From: Pseudomonas frederiksbergensis
GTDB lineage: Bacteria > Pseudomonadota > Gammaproteobacteria > Pseudomonadales > Pseudomonadaceae
Assembly: GCF_017114915.1 (NCBI RefSeq)
Contig: NZ_JAAUOE010000001.1
Span: 129,283-193,282 of the forward strand
DNA: 64,000 nucleotides
Direction: 5' to 3'
The notes under the pieces were generated by a model. It ran no database searches. It saw only the letters and a list, made by a program, of their open reading frames with translations, and had not been told where the DNA came from. A program made the position numbers and the translations under genes. Numbering within the stretch: position 1 is the stretch's first letter; every line of letters begins with the position of its first letter. Of this stretch, positions 33,900-43,085 are shown in pieces.

Positions 33900-34673
33900 A
33901 TGAACAGCGAAGAACAAACCCTGATCGATGGACTGTTTTCCCGGCTGCAACAGGCCGAAACGGACTCAGCCCCGCGTGACGCCCAGGCCGAAGCGCGGAT
34001 CAAGGAGCATCTGACTCGCCAGCCAGCGGCGGGCTATTTCATGACCCAGGCGATTCTGGTGCAAGAGGCAGCCATCAAGAGCCTCGACGAACAGAACAAG
34101 CAACTCAGCGGGCAAGTGCAGCAATTGCAGGCCGAACTGCAACAGGCCAGGGCGCAGACAGCGGCGCCGGCACCCAGCGGCGGTGGCTTTTTGTCGAGCA
34201 TCTTCGGCGGCGCTTCCCGTGATCCGCAGCCTGCGCCGACGCAAAGCGCAGCCCCGTCGAATGGCGGCTGGCGTGAACCGGGGCGGCCATCGTTCAACTC
34301 GCAGCCGCCGCAAAACTTCGGTGCGCCGCCTGCCCAGCAGAATTTCGGCGCGCCACCTCAGCAGAATTACGCACCGCAACAGTCTGCCGGCAGCGGTTTC
34401 CTCGGTGGTGCGTTGAAAACGGCAGCGGGCGTGGCCGGTGGCGTGATGCTGGCGCAAGGCATCAGCAGCCTGTTCCATCACAATCAGCAGCCGGAAGTGG
34501 TTGAAGTCATCAAGGAAGAACCCGCCCAGGTCAACAATCAGAGCGACAGTGGCAATGGCTGGGGCGACGATCAGCGCGTGGCTGACAACGCCAGCGATCA
34601 AGGTGGTTTCGCCGACGCGGATTACGATGACGGTTCATCGTTCTTCGGCGGCGACGACGATTCTTTCATCTGA
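33900..34673 (+). CDS. DUF2076 domain protein
   Basis: A 257-residue protein. The N terminus (MNSEEQTLIDGLFSRLQQAE) is the DUF2076 hallmark. A coiled-coil segment (about 55-90), a proline/glutamine-rich repeat with QNFGAPP units (about 130-165), a Gly/Ala helix (FLGGALKTAAGVAGGVMLAQGI) and an acidic Asp-rich tail follow. It is probably periplasmic or membrane-associated, function unknown. The start 13 codons into the frame is chosen on family fit. Confidence 0.82.
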   Translation: MNSEEQTLIDGLFSRLQQAETDSAPRDAQAEARIKEHLTRQPAAGYFMTQAILVQEAAIKSLDEQNKQLSGQVQQLQAELQQARAQTAAPAPSGGGFLSSIFGGASRDPQPAPTQSAAPSNGGWREPGRPSFNSQPPQNFGAPPAQQNFGAPPQQNYAPQQSAGSGFLGGALKTAAGVAGGVMLAQGISSLFHHNQQPEVVEVIKEEPAQVNNQSDSGNGWGDDQRVADNASDQGGFADADYDDGSSFFGGDDDSFI

Positions 34674-34685
34674 CACACCATTCGT

Positions 34686-34707
34686 CCGGAGCGCCATGGT
34701 GCTCCGG
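34686..34707 (+). terminator. Possible hairpin terminator after the DUF2076 gene
   Basis: CCGGAGC pairs exactly with GCTCCGG around a near-palindromic centre. There is no T-tract, so it may be only a transcript-stabilising hairpin. Confidence 0.4.
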
Positions 34708-34809
34708 GCCGATAATTCGCGGAACAATCCTTGGGGCTGGCATACTGGGCGACTTTTCGGGCCTGATGCCTGATCAAGCCCGCGCGCCCGCGCGCTGAGA
34801 GGATGTGCG

Positions 34810-35289
34810 GTGAAAAAAATCGCAGTGTTCGTCGATGTCCAGAACCTCTATTACACCGTGCGTCAGGCCTATGGTTGCCACTTCAACTACGCCGCGTTGT
34901 GGGCTGACATCAGCAAACAGGGGCAGATCGTCGAGGCCTACGCCTATGCGATCGATCGTGGTGACAGCAAACAGCAGCAGTTCCAGCAGATCCTGCGCAA
35001 CCTCGGCTTCATCGTGAAGCTCAAACCCTACATCCAGCGCAGCGACGGTTCGGCCAAAGGCGACTGGGACGTGGGCATCACCCTCGACATCATGGACGCC
35101 GCCGACCATGTCGACGAAGTGGTGCTGGCCTCCGGCGACGGTGATTTCGACATGCTGCTGGAGCGCATCATCGCCAAACACGGTGTGCAAGCGGTGGCCT
35201 ACGGCGTACCGGGCCTGACGGCCAATTCGCTGATCCGCGCCGCCAGTCGTTACGTGCCGATCGAAGGCGCGTTGCTGCTCAAGAATTGA
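34810..35289 (+). CDS. NYN-domain (LabA/DUF88) protein
   Basis: A 159-residue PIN-like NYN protein. Conserved aspartates of the putative nuclease site are in FVDVQNLYY, KGDWDVGITLDI and ASGDGDFDMLL. The family is thought to act on RNA, but the substrate is unknown. The start is GTG 34810 with AGAGGA upstream. It lies 22 bp before the exonuclease gene, so the two are probably co-expressed. Confidence 0.88.
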   Translation: MKKIAVFVDVQNLYYTVRQAYGCHFNYAALWADISKQGQIVEAYAYAIDRGDSKQQQFQQILRNLGFIVKLKPYIQRSDGSAKGDWDVGITLDIMDAADHVDEVVLASGDGDFDMLLERIIAKHGVQAVAYGVPGLTANSLIRAASRYVPIEGALLLKN

Positions 35290-35311
35290 TTTTTACGGAG
35301 TTGAAACAGGT

Positions 35312-35923
35312 TTGGAACGCATAGCAGTCATCGACTTTGAAACCACCGGGATCTCCCCGAGCAGCAGTTGCCGGGCCACGGAAATTGCCGTGGTGATTCT
35401 TGAACAGGGGCGCATCGTCGAGCGTTACCAAAGCCTGATGAATGCCGGTGTGCGGGTGCCGGCCTTCATTGAACAACTGACCGGCATCAGCAACGCCATG
35501 CTGCGCACCGCGCCTTCGGCCGAGCAGGTGATGAACGAGGTCAACGAATTCGTCGGCATTACGCCGTTGTTGGCGCACAACGCTGCGTTCGACCAGAAGT
35601 TCTGGGACTACGAGCTTGGGCGAATCAAACGCACACGCTTGCAGAACTTTGCCTGCTCGCTGCTGCTCGCCCGCCGCTTGATGCCCGCCGCGCCGAACCA
35701 CAAACTCGGCACCCTCACCACCTTCGCCAGCCTGCCCGATACCGGCAAGGCTCACCGGGCCATGGCCGATGCGGAAATGGCCGCCAACCTGACGGCGCAT
35801 CTGGCCCAGGAGCTGCGGCAAAAGCATGGGTTGCGCGAGTTGTCCCATGACCTGCTGTGCAGTTTGCAGAAAGTGCCGGCGGCGAAGATCAATGAGCATT
35901 TGAAGCGGTATCGCGGGTTCTAG
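35312..35923 (+). CDS. DnaQ-like 3'-5' exonuclease
   Basis: A 203-residue DEDDh exonuclease. Exo I is VIDFETTG (catalytic D and E), Exo II LLAHNAAFDQKF, Exo III AHRAMADAEM. It is short and lacks polymerase-binding regions, as in stand-alone PolC-like exonucleases. The start appears to be TTG 35312, the only option that keeps MERIAVIDFET at the N terminus. Confidence 0.88.
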   Translation: MERIAVIDFETTGISPSSSCRATEIAVVILEQGRIVERYQSLMNAGVRVPAFIEQLTGISNAMLRTAPSAEQVMNEVNEFVGITPLLAHNAAFDQKFWDYELGRIKRTRLQNFACSLLLARRLMPAAPNHKLGTLTTFASLPDTGKAHRAMADAEMAANLTAHLAQELRQKHGLRELSHDLLCSLQKVPAAKINEHLKRYRGF

Positions 35924-35936
35924 AAACACCGCTGAA

Positions 35937-36389
35937 CTACTTTCCATTCCCCTCCAGTTGACCCAACGGCACCCGCTTCTCGATAGCACTGGACAGCACA
36001 ATCGAGGTCTTGCTGAACCCGAATGTGGCAATCCGGTTGATCAGCTCTTCCAGCTCCGGCATCGAGCCCACCGCCGCTTGCATGATCACGCAGGGGTCGC
36101 CGGTGACACGATGGCACTCGGTGAGTTGTGGGATCTTGATCAGTTCGTCGTAGGTTTTCTGGTTGCCGTGCTGGTTCAGGCGCAGTTCGATGACGCACTG
36201 GATCGGCAGGCCGATTTTGGACATGTCGATTTTTGCCTGGTAACCGGTGATCACCCCGCAGGCTTCAAGTTTGGCCACGCGCTCGGCCACCGCCGGGGCG
36301 GACAGGTTCACCTTGCGCGCCAGGTCGGCGTAGGACGCACGACCGTTTTCCAACAGGGCGCTGAGGAGCATGCGGTCGTATTTGTCCAT
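35937..36389 (-). CDS. Lrp/AsnC-family transcriptional regulator
   Basis: A 150-residue regulator with an N-terminal HTH (MDKYDRMLLSALLENGRASY, about 1-60) and a C-terminal RAM domain. It is divergent from an EamA transporter gene with a 164-bp gap, a common layout in which the Lrp protein controls an amino-acid exporter. Confidence 0.9.
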   Translation of the reverse strand: MDKYDRMLLSALLENGRASYADLARKVNLSAPAVAERVAKLEACGVITGYQAKIDMSKIGLPIQCVIELRLNQHGNQKTYDELIKIPQLTECHRVTGDPCVIMQAAVGSMPELEELINRIATFGFSKTSIVLSSAIEKRVPLGQLEGNGK

Positions 36390-36553
36390 CGTGGCTGTCC
36401 TGAAAAATGACTGACTTTCGAAAGCACGGTTAATAGCGCTGAACTCCGTGTTTTGAAAAGTGTACCGGCGCTATAAACAGGTTTTGTAGCTTATTTTTCG
36501 CCATTGGCCTTTCTAGAATAGCGGCTCTCTTTGTTTTTGTTCTCGAGCTGCCC

Positions 36554-37480
36554 ATGTCTGGCCTACGCCGTTTTTCCTTACCGCTGATCGCTGCTTTTTT
36601 CGCGCTGTACGTGATTTGGGGATCGACCTACCTGGTGATTCGCATCGGCGTGCAGTACTGGCCGCCGTTGTTGCTCGCCGGTATCCGCTTCGTGATCGCC
36701 GGGACGTTGATGTACGCGTTCCTGCGCTGGCGCGGGGCACCGGCGCCGACCTGGGCGCAGTGGAAAGCGGCGGGGATCATCGGGATTTTGCTGCTGACGT
36801 GCGGTAACGGTGCGGTGAGCGTTGCCGAGCATACGGGCGTGGCGTCTGGTGTGGCCGCGTTGGCGGTGGCGACGGTGCCGCTGTTTACCTTGCTGTGCGG
36901 ATATTTCTGGGGGGCGCGTAATACCCGTCTCGAATGGGCCGGGATTGTGCTCGGGCTAATCGGCATCGCCATGCTCAACCTCGGTTCCAACCTGCAATCG
37001 AGTCCGCTGGGCGCGGCGTTGCTGGTGTTCGCGGCAGCGGCCTGGGCTTTCGGTTCGGTGTGGAGCAAACACTTGCCGTTGCCCCAGGGCGCGATGGCCA
37101 GTGCCGTGGAAATGCTGGTGGGCGGCGTGGTGTTGCTGATCGGCAGCGCGGTGAGTGGCGAGCATCTGGAGAGCATGCCGCCGATCGAAGGCTGGGCGGC
37201 GCTGGCGTACTTGACCATTTTCGGTTCGATCATTGCCTTCAACGCTTATATGTACCTGTTGAAACACGTGCGTCCGGCAGCGGCCACCAGCTATGCCTAC
37301 GTCAACCCGGCGGTGGCGGTGTTGCTGGGGATCGTGTTTGTCGGCGAGACCATCGGCGTCGAGGAAGCGCTGGCCATGGCGGTGATCATCAGTGCCGTGG
37401 TGTTGATCGGGTTGCCGCAGTGGCGTCGTGGCACAGATCGGCCTGCCGTAGTGGTGCCGACAGAATCCCGCGCGAATTAG
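36554..37480 (+). CDS. EamA/DMT transporter (YedA-like)
   Basis: A 308-residue ten-helix inner-membrane protein with the start of the YedA group (SLPLIAAFFALYVIWGSTYLVIRIG) and two EamA repeats. It is probably an amino-acid or metabolite exporter regulated by the divergent Lrp protein. The gene lies 65 bp before rhlE. Confidence 0.88.
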   Translation: MSGLRRFSLPLIAAFFALYVIWGSTYLVIRIGVQYWPPLLLAGIRFVIAGTLMYAFLRWRGAPAPTWAQWKAAGIIGILLLTCGNGAVSVAEHTGVASGVAALAVATVPLFTLLCGYFWGARNTRLEWAGIVLGLIGIAMLNLGSNLQSSPLGAALLVFAAAAWAFGSVWSKHLPLPQGAMASAVEMLVGGVVLLIGSAVSGEHLESMPPIEGWAALAYLTIFGSIIAFNAYMYLLKHVRPAAATSYAYVNPAVAVLLGIVFVGETIGVEEALAMAVIISAVVLIGLPQWRRGTDRPAVVVPTESRAN

Positions 37481-37545
37481 GGTAAACTGCGCGCCATTGC
37501 ACACTTGTTTCACACAATCGCGCTGAATTTTCCTACGGTACTCCC

Positions 37546-38880
37546 ATGACTTTCGCCACCCTTGGCCTGATCGAACCCTTGCTGCGCGCCCTTGAGACGC
37601 TCGGCTACCAGACCCCGACGCCGGTTCAGACGCAAGCGATCCCGGCGGTGCTGGCCGGTCGCGACCTGATGGCCGCGGCCCAGACCGGCACCGGCAAAAC
37701 CGCCGGTTTCGCCCTGCCGCTGCTGCAATTGCTGACCATGGAAGGGCCGAAAGTCAGCGCCAACTCGGTGCGCGCGCTGATCCTGGTACCGACTCGCGAA
37801 CTGGCCGAGCAGGTTCACGAAGCCGTGCGCCAGTACGCCGAGAACCTGCCGTTGCGCACCTACGCGGTGTACGGCGGCGTCAGTATCAATCCGCAAATGA
37901 TGAAGCTGCGCAGCGGCGTGGATCTGTTGGTGGCGACGCCGGGCCGTTTGCTCGACCTGTTCCGCCAGAACGCACTCAAGTTCAACCAGTTGCAAACCCT
38001 GGTGCTGGACGAAGCCGATCGCATGCTCGATCTGGGCTTTTCCGAAGAGCTGGGGAACATTTACAAGGCGCTGCCTTCGAGACGTCAGACGCTGCTCTTC
38101 TCTGCGACTTTCTCCGATGCGATCCGCACGCTGGCCGGGCAAATGCTCAACGACCCGCTGAGCATCGAAGTCAGCCCGCGCAACGTGGCCGCCAACACCG
38201 TCAAGCAATGGGTGGTGACGGTGGACAAGAAGCGCAAGCCGGAGCTGTTCATCCACTTGCTGCGCAAGAACCACTGGAAGCAGGTGCTGGTGTTCGCCAA
38301 GACCCGTAACGGCGTAGACGCGTTGGTGGAAAAACTCCAGGGCCTGGGTGTCAATGCCGACGGCATCCACGGCGACAAACCTCAGGCAACGCGTCAGCGG
38401 GCGCTGGATCGTTTCAAGGCCAGTGAAGTGCAAATCCTTGTGGCCACCGACGTGGCCGCCCGTGGTCTGGATATCGAAGATTTGCCATTGGTGGTCAACT
38501 TCGACCTGCCGATCGTGGCGGAGGACTACATCCACCGCATCGGTCGTACCGGCCGCGCGGGGGCAACCGGGCAGGCGATTTCGCTGGTCTGCGCCGATGA
38601 GGTGAATCAGCTGTCAGCCATCGAGATGTTGACCCGTCAGACGTTGACCCGCCAGATGGAGCAGGACTTCGAACCCGAGCACCGCGTGCCGGATACCGAT
38701 GCCAGCGGTCAGGTGATCAAGAAGCCGAAAAAACCGAAGAAGCCCAAAACCTCCGGTGGCGGCAAGCGCAACCTGGGTAAATGGGTCGAGAGCGGTGAGG
38801 TGTCGGTGCCGGAGCCTTCGATCAAGCCTGTGCGTAAAGTGCCGGTGTTTAACACCGGGCCGCGTAAGCGTAAGCCTTGA
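37546..38880 (+). CDS. rhlE: DEAD-box RNA helicase RhlE
   Basis: A 444-residue DEAD-box helicase. The Q motif (GYQTPTPVQTQAIP), Walker A AQTGTGKT, DEAD (VLDEADRML), SATFSD, and HRIGRTGRAG are all present. A basic, Lys/Pro-rich C-terminal tail (about 385-444; KKPKKPKKPK) follows, as in RhlE proteins that act in ribosome assembly and mRNA decay. From memory it corresponds to PA3950. Confidence 0.93.
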   Translation: MTFATLGLIEPLLRALETLGYQTPTPVQTQAIPAVLAGRDLMAAAQTGTGKTAGFALPLLQLLTMEGPKVSANSVRALILVPTRELAEQVHEAVRQYAENLPLRTYAVYGGVSINPQMMKLRSGVDLLVATPGRLLDLFRQNALKFNQLQTLVLDEADRMLDLGFSEELGNIYKALPSRRQTLLFSATFSDAIRTLAGQMLNDPLSIEVSPRNVAANTVKQWVVTVDKKRKPELFIHLLRKNHWKQVLVFAKTRNGVDALVEKLQGLGVNADGIHGDKPQATRQRALDRFKASEVQILVATDVAARGLDIEDLPLVVNFDLPIVAEDYIHRIGRTGRAGATGQAISLVCADEVNQLSAIEMLTRQTLTRQMEQDFEPEHRVPDTDASGQVIKKPKKPKKPKTSGGGKRNLGKWVESGEVSVPEPSIKPVRKVPVFNTGPRKRKP

Positions 38881-38889
38881 TCCTCTGAA

Positions 38890-38998
38890 GATCGTTCCCA
38901 CGCTCTGCGTGGGAGTGCAGCCCGGGACGCTCCGCGTCCCAAAAAGCGTGACGCGGAGCGTCACAAGAGGCATTCCCACGCAGAGCGTGGGAACGATC
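38890..38998. repeat. Palindromic intergenic repeat, copy 3 of 3
   Basis: Same element as at 4222-4321 and 14985-15095: GATCGTTCCCACGCTCTGCG at the left, CGCAGAGCGTGGGAACGATC at the right. The right end overlaps the stop codon of the flavoprotein gene on the minus strand. Confidence 0.88.
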
Positions 38999-40238
38999 AG
39001 TGGCGGTGCTGCAACCACTCCACCATCCCCAATCCCGCCGCCCGCCCACTGGCGAAACACGCGGTCAGCAGATAGCCGCCGGTCGGCGCTTCCCAATCGA
39101 GCATTTCCCCTGCGCAGAACACGCCGGGCAGTTGCTTGAGCATCAAACGTTCATCCATCGCCTCGAACATCACGCCTCCGGCGCTGCTGATGGCTTCGTC
39201 CAATGGCCGGGTCTTCACCAGCGTCAGGGGCAATGCCTTGATCGCTTTGGCCAGCAGCGCCGGATCGGCAAAGCAGTCAGCCGGTGTCAGTTCCCGCAAC
39301 AACGCTGCCTTCACGCCATCAAGCCCAAGCTGACTGTGCAAGTGTTTGGCCATGGAACGTGAGCCGCGCGGTTTGCTCAGCGCCGCTTGAACTTTATCCA
39401 CAGGCTTGCCCGGCATCAGATCGAGGTGAAGGGTGGCCGAGCCGTGTTGATTGATCGTTTCGCGGATCGCTGCCGAGAGGGCGTAGATCAGGCTGCCTTC
39501 AATCCCCGTGGCGGTGATCACACATTCCCCGAGTCGCGGCACGTCGTCATTGAGGCCAATGGCGATGTTTTTCAGCGGGCTGCCGGCGAATTTGCTGACC
39601 ATCAATTCGCTCCAGGCCTGCACCTCGAAGCCGCAATTACTCGGTTGCAACGGCGCCAGTCCTACACCGCGCTGTTCCAGCGGCAGCATCCAGGCGCCGT
39701 CCGACCCCAGGCGCGACCAACTGCCGCCGCCGAGGGCCAGCAGGGTCGCGTCGGGTTGAACGGTTTTTTCGCCTTCAGGGCTGTCGATGCGCAAGTCACC
39801 GTTGTCATCCCAGCCGATCCAGCGATGGCGGGTGTGGATTACTACGCCGGCATCGCGCAGGCGTTTGAGCCAGGCACGCAACAGGGGCGCGGCTTTCATG
39901 TCGGTAGGAAACACTCGGCCGGAGCTGCCGACAAAGGTTTCGATACCCAGGTCATGAATCCATTGGCACAAGGCTTCGGCGCCGAAGGTTCGCAGCAGCG
40001 GTGCAATCTGCGGCGCCCGTTCGGCATAGCGCGAGAGAAATGCCGGGTAGGCTTCGGAATGGGTGATGTTCATGCCGCCGACCCCGGCGAGGAGGAATTT
40101 TCGCCCCACTGAAGGCATGCCGTCATACAGATCGACCTTGACTCCGGCCTGGCTCAACACTTCAGCCGCCATCAAGCCGGCGGGGCCGCCGCCGATGATG
40201 GCGACGTGAGGGGGAAGGGACGTGGAGGGCTGGGTCAT
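38997..40238 (-). CDS. TIGR03862/HI0933-type flavoprotein
   Basis: A 413-residue FAD-dependent oxidoreductase of the HI0933 family. The FAD motif is IIGGGPAGLMAAE (about 14-26). GVGGMNITHSE and the C-terminal GVFCAGEMLDWEAPTGGYLL are family signatures. Function unknown. The start MTQPSTSLPPHV is chosen over a frame 64 codons longer that would read through a REPIN. The TGA stop lies inside the end of the palindromic repeat. Confidence 0.86.
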   Translation of the reverse strand: MTQPSTSLPPHVAIIGGGPAGLMAAEVLSQAGVKVDLYDGMPSVGRKFLLAGVGGMNITHSEAYPAFLSRYAERAPQIAPLLRTFGAEALCQWIHDLGIETFVGSSGRVFPTDMKAAPLLRAWLKRLRDAGVVIHTRHRWIGWDDNGDLRIDSPEGEKTVQPDATLLALGGGSWSRLGSDGAWMLPLEQRGVGLAPLQPSNCGFEVQAWSELMVSKFAGSPLKNIAIGLNDDVPRLGECVITATGIEGSLIYALSAAIRETINQHGSATLHLDLMPGKPVDKVQAALSKPRGSRSMAKHLHSQLGLDGVKAALLRELTPADCFADPALLAKAIKALPLTLVKTRPLDEAISSAGGVMFEAMDERLMLKQLPGVFCAGEMLDWEAPTGGYLLTACFASGRAAGLGMVEWLQHRH

Positions 40239-40307
40239 GGCGAGAGCTGCGGCGTGGCGGGATAGGGCGGGCATTCTAGCAGTGCATGATTGTGGAAAAT
40301 ACCGAAC

Positions 40308-40395
40308 CCGTAGGAGCCGGCTTGCCGGCGAAGGCGTGTTCATGAGAACTGCAAGGCTCGAGACCGTCTTCGCCAGCAAGCCAGCTCCCACAGGG
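40308..40395. repeat. REPIN between the flavoprotein and deacetylase genes
   Basis: Inverted REP-like units CCCGTAGGAGCCGGCTTGCC and GGCAAGC-type/CAGCTCCCACAGGG flank a short spacer. It is a different REP class from the one at 2315-2410. The rest of the 290-bp gap (40239-40528) shows no gene. Confidence 0.75.
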
Positions 40396-40528
40396 ATTCT
40401 GGGTGGATTTGAGGGTTGGTTAAAAAACAACCACCGTCCTCTAGCCTATACCCCGCATGGGCTGCAGGCCCTTTCACTCAGGTTATCCACAGACGGTTCC
40501 ACAGGCATTGTGGGTAAAGACCCACACA

Positions 40529-41449
40529 TCAATGACAACCTGATGACTGCCAGACCCGTCGGGCACTGTGATGGAGGATGCCATGACGGCGCGCCAGGGC
40601 CTTGCGATCCTTGCTGTAGCCGCCGCCAATCACGCCGACCACCGGAATATCCCGGCCCAGGCAATGGTGCATCACGCGTTCATCGCGAGCGGCGACGCCT
40701 TCGTCGGTCAGCTTCAGATAACCCAGGGCGTCATCCTTATGCACGTCGACACCGGCGTCGTACAGCACCAGGTCCGGTTGGTAGAGCGGCAGCAAATAGT
40801 TGAGTGCGTCGTCCACCACCTTCAGGTAATCGGCATCGCCCATGCCCATCGGCAACGGGATGTCCCAGTCGCTTTCGGCTTTGCGTGCAGGAAAATTCTT
40901 TTCGCAATGCAGGGAAACGGTCACCGCCTCCGGGGTGTTGTGCAGGATTCGTGCAGTCCCGTCGCCCTGATGCACATCGCAGTCGAATATCAGCACCCGA
41001 TTCACCCGGCCACTTTCCAGCAGGTAATGGCTAATCACTGCCAGGTCATTGAAGATGCAGAAGCCGGCGGGATGATCGTAATGCGCGTGGTGGGTGCCGC
41101 CGGCCAGGTGACAAGCCAAACCATGTTCCAGCGCCTGTTCGGCCGCCAGCAGCGAACCGCCGACCGCCCGCACGGTGCGCCGGGCCAGTGCTTCGCTCCA
41201 GGGCAGGCCGAGGCGCCGCTGGTCTTCGCGGGACAACTCGCCGCCCATGTAGCGTTCGATATACGCAGGGTCATGGGCGAGGGCGAGAATATCCGCCGGG
41301 CACAGGTCCGGGCGCAGCAGGTCGATGTCCCGGGTCAGGCCACTGTCCACCAGGTGATCGCGCAGCAGGCGAAACTTGTCCATGGGGAAGCGGTGATCCG
41401 CCGGGAACTCGGGACTGTAGTCTTCGTGGTAGATCAGAGGCAGGGGCAT
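40529..41449 (-). CDS. Histone-deacetylase-family hydrolase
   Basis: A 306-residue zinc-dependent deacetylase/amidohydrolase. Active-site signatures are GGTHHAHYDHPAGFC, FDCDVHQGDG (Zn ligands) and LYDAGVDVHKDD. Bacterial members act on acetylpolyamines or similar small amides rather than histones. The start MPLPLIYHEDYSPEFP is typical. Confidence 0.9.
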   Translation of the reverse strand: MPLPLIYHEDYSPEFPADHRFPMDKFRLLRDHLVDSGLTRDIDLLRPDLCPADILALAHDPAYIERYMGGELSREDQRRLGLPWSEALARRTVRAVGGSLLAAEQALEHGLACHLAGGTHHAHYDHPAGFCIFNDLAVISHYLLESGRVNRVLIFDCDVHQGDGTARILHNTPEAVTVSLHCEKNFPARKAESDWDIPLPMGMGDADYLKVVDDALNYLLPLYQPDLVLYDAGVDVHKDDALGYLKLTDEGVAARDERVMHHCLGRDIPVVGVIGGGYSKDRKALARRHGILHHSARRVWQSSGCH

Positions 41450-41539
41450 GGCTGATTTATCGGGGAAGGCAGGTAGGAATGAGTGAACGATCCTACCAGC
41501 GATGTAGACTTGCGGCATGGAAACAGAGGGGAGGGCACG

Positions 41540-42109
41540 ATGGAGCCGATACTGGAACTCGAAAGCGCGCGGCTGTCGTTACGGCAGTGGCGTGATGAGG
41601 ATTTGCCGGCGTTTGCGGCGATGTGCGCCGATCCACAGGTAATGCGCTATTTTCCAGCGCCCTTGAGCCGGCTGGAAAGTGCCTCGATGATCGGGCGGGT
41701 TCGCGGACATTTTGCCGAGCACGGTTTTGGCCTCTGGGCGCTGGAGCGCAAGGACACCGGGGCGTTTATCGGTTTTACCGGGTTGGGTGTGGTCGGTTTC
41801 GATGCGCCGTTCACGCCGGCCATCGAAATCGGCTGGCGCCTGGCGCGCGAGCACTGGGGCCTGGGTTATGCCAGTGAAGCGGCGTGGACCGCTCTGCGTT
41901 GCGGGTTTGATCGGTTGGCGCTGCAAGAGGTCGTGGCGTTCACCAGCGAAACCAACCTGCCTTCGCAAAAAGTCATGCAGGCGATCGGCATGCATCATGC
42001 CCCCGCCGATGACTTCGAGCACCCCAGGCTTGCAGCCGATCATCCGCTGCGCCCGCACGTGTTGTACCGGATCACCCGTGAGCAATGGCTGCAAACCTTG
42101 CATGGATAA
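41540..42109 (+). CDS. GNAT-family acetyltransferase
   Basis: A 189-residue RimJ/RimL-like N-acetyltransferase. The pattern RLSLRQWRDEDLPAF at the N terminus, EIGWRLAREHWGLGYASEA as the acetyl-CoA loop and ETNLPSQKVMQAIGM are typical. ATG 41540 has GGGAGGG upstream. Substrate unknown. Confidence 0.88.
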   Translation: MEPILELESARLSLRQWRDEDLPAFAAMCADPQVMRYFPAPLSRLESASMIGRVRGHFAEHGFGLWALERKDTGAFIGFTGLGVVGFDAPFTPAIEIGWRLAREHWGLGYASEAAWTALRCGFDRLALQEVVAFTSETNLPSQKVMQAIGMHHAPADDFEHPRLAADHPLRPHVLYRITREQWLQTLHG

Positions 42110-42215
42110 GCAGGCGCGGATGTTTACAATGGCCCTCATGTTGAACCGGGCTATAAATTGAATCGACCGCCGCAGCCAAGACTGCGCGGCAGTGCTTTGT
42201 GTGAGGAGAGTCTGA

Positions 42216-43085
42216 ATGAGCCAAGTGTTGGAAGATCTGGTGGACCTGCTGACCCTGGAACCGATTGAAGAAAACCTGTTCCGTGGCCGCAGCCAGGACC
42301 TGGGTTTTCGTCAGTTGTTCGGCGGCCAGGTGCTCGGCCAGTCCCTGTCGGCGGCCAGTCAGACAGTCGAAGCGGCGCGCCATGTGCACTCGATGCACGG
42401 TTACTTCCTGCGTCCGGGCGATGCGAAGTTGCCGGTGGTGTATCAGGTCGATCGGGTACGCGATGGCGGCAGTTTCAGCACGCGCCGGGTCACGGCGATC
42501 CAGAAGGGCAACCCGATTTTCACGTGTAGCGCCTCGTTCCAGTACGACGAAGAAGGCTTCCAGCATCAGAGCCAAATGCCGCAAGTGGTCGGCCCGGAGA
42601 ACCTGCCGTCAGAATTGGAACTCACCCAGCAACGGGCGCACCTCATCCCAGAGCACATGCGCGAAAAGCTGCTGTGCCCGAAACCGATCGAATTCCGCCC
42701 GGTGACCGAGAAGGATCCCTACAACCCGCAGCCTGCCGATCCGGTCAAATACGTCTGGTTCCGCGCCGACGGTGCGTTGGCCGACACCCCTGCGCTGCAC
42801 AAATACCTGCTGGCCTATGCGTCGGACTTCGGCCTGCTGACCACCTCGATGCTGCCCCATGGCAAATCGGTCTGGCAAAAAGACATGCAGGTCGCCAGCC
42901 TTGATCACGCATTGTGGTTCCACGCCGACCTGCGCGCCGATGACTGGTTGCTGTACGCCATGGACAGCCCGTGGGCCGGCAACTCGCGTGGATTCTCCCG
43001 TGGCAGCGTGTTCAACCGTGCCGGGCAACTGGTGGCCTCGGTCACTCAGGAAGGCCTGATTCGTCATCGCAAGGACTGGATATGA
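42216..43085 (+). CDS. tesB: Acyl-CoA thioesterase II
   Basis: A 289-residue double-hotdog thioesterase that hydrolyses medium- and long-chain acyl-CoAs. Signatures: GRSQDLGFRQLFGGQVLGQSL near the N terminus and the C-terminal DHALWFHADLRADDWLLY. GAGGAGAG lies upstream. Its stop overlaps the next gene's start (ATGA). From memory it corresponds to PA3942. Confidence 0.95.
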   Translation: MSQVLEDLVDLLTLEPIEENLFRGRSQDLGFRQLFGGQVLGQSLSAASQTVEAARHVHSMHGYFLRPGDAKLPVVYQVDRVRDGGSFSTRRVTAIQKGNPIFTCSASFQYDEEGFQHQSQMPQVVGPENLPSELELTQQRAHLIPEHMREKLLCPKPIEFRPVTEKDPYNPQPADPVKYVWFRADGALADTPALHKYLLAYASDFGLLTTSMLPHGKSVWQKDMQVASLDHALWFHADLRADDWLLYAMDSPWAGNSRGFSRGSVFNRAGQLVASVTQEGLIRHRKDWI

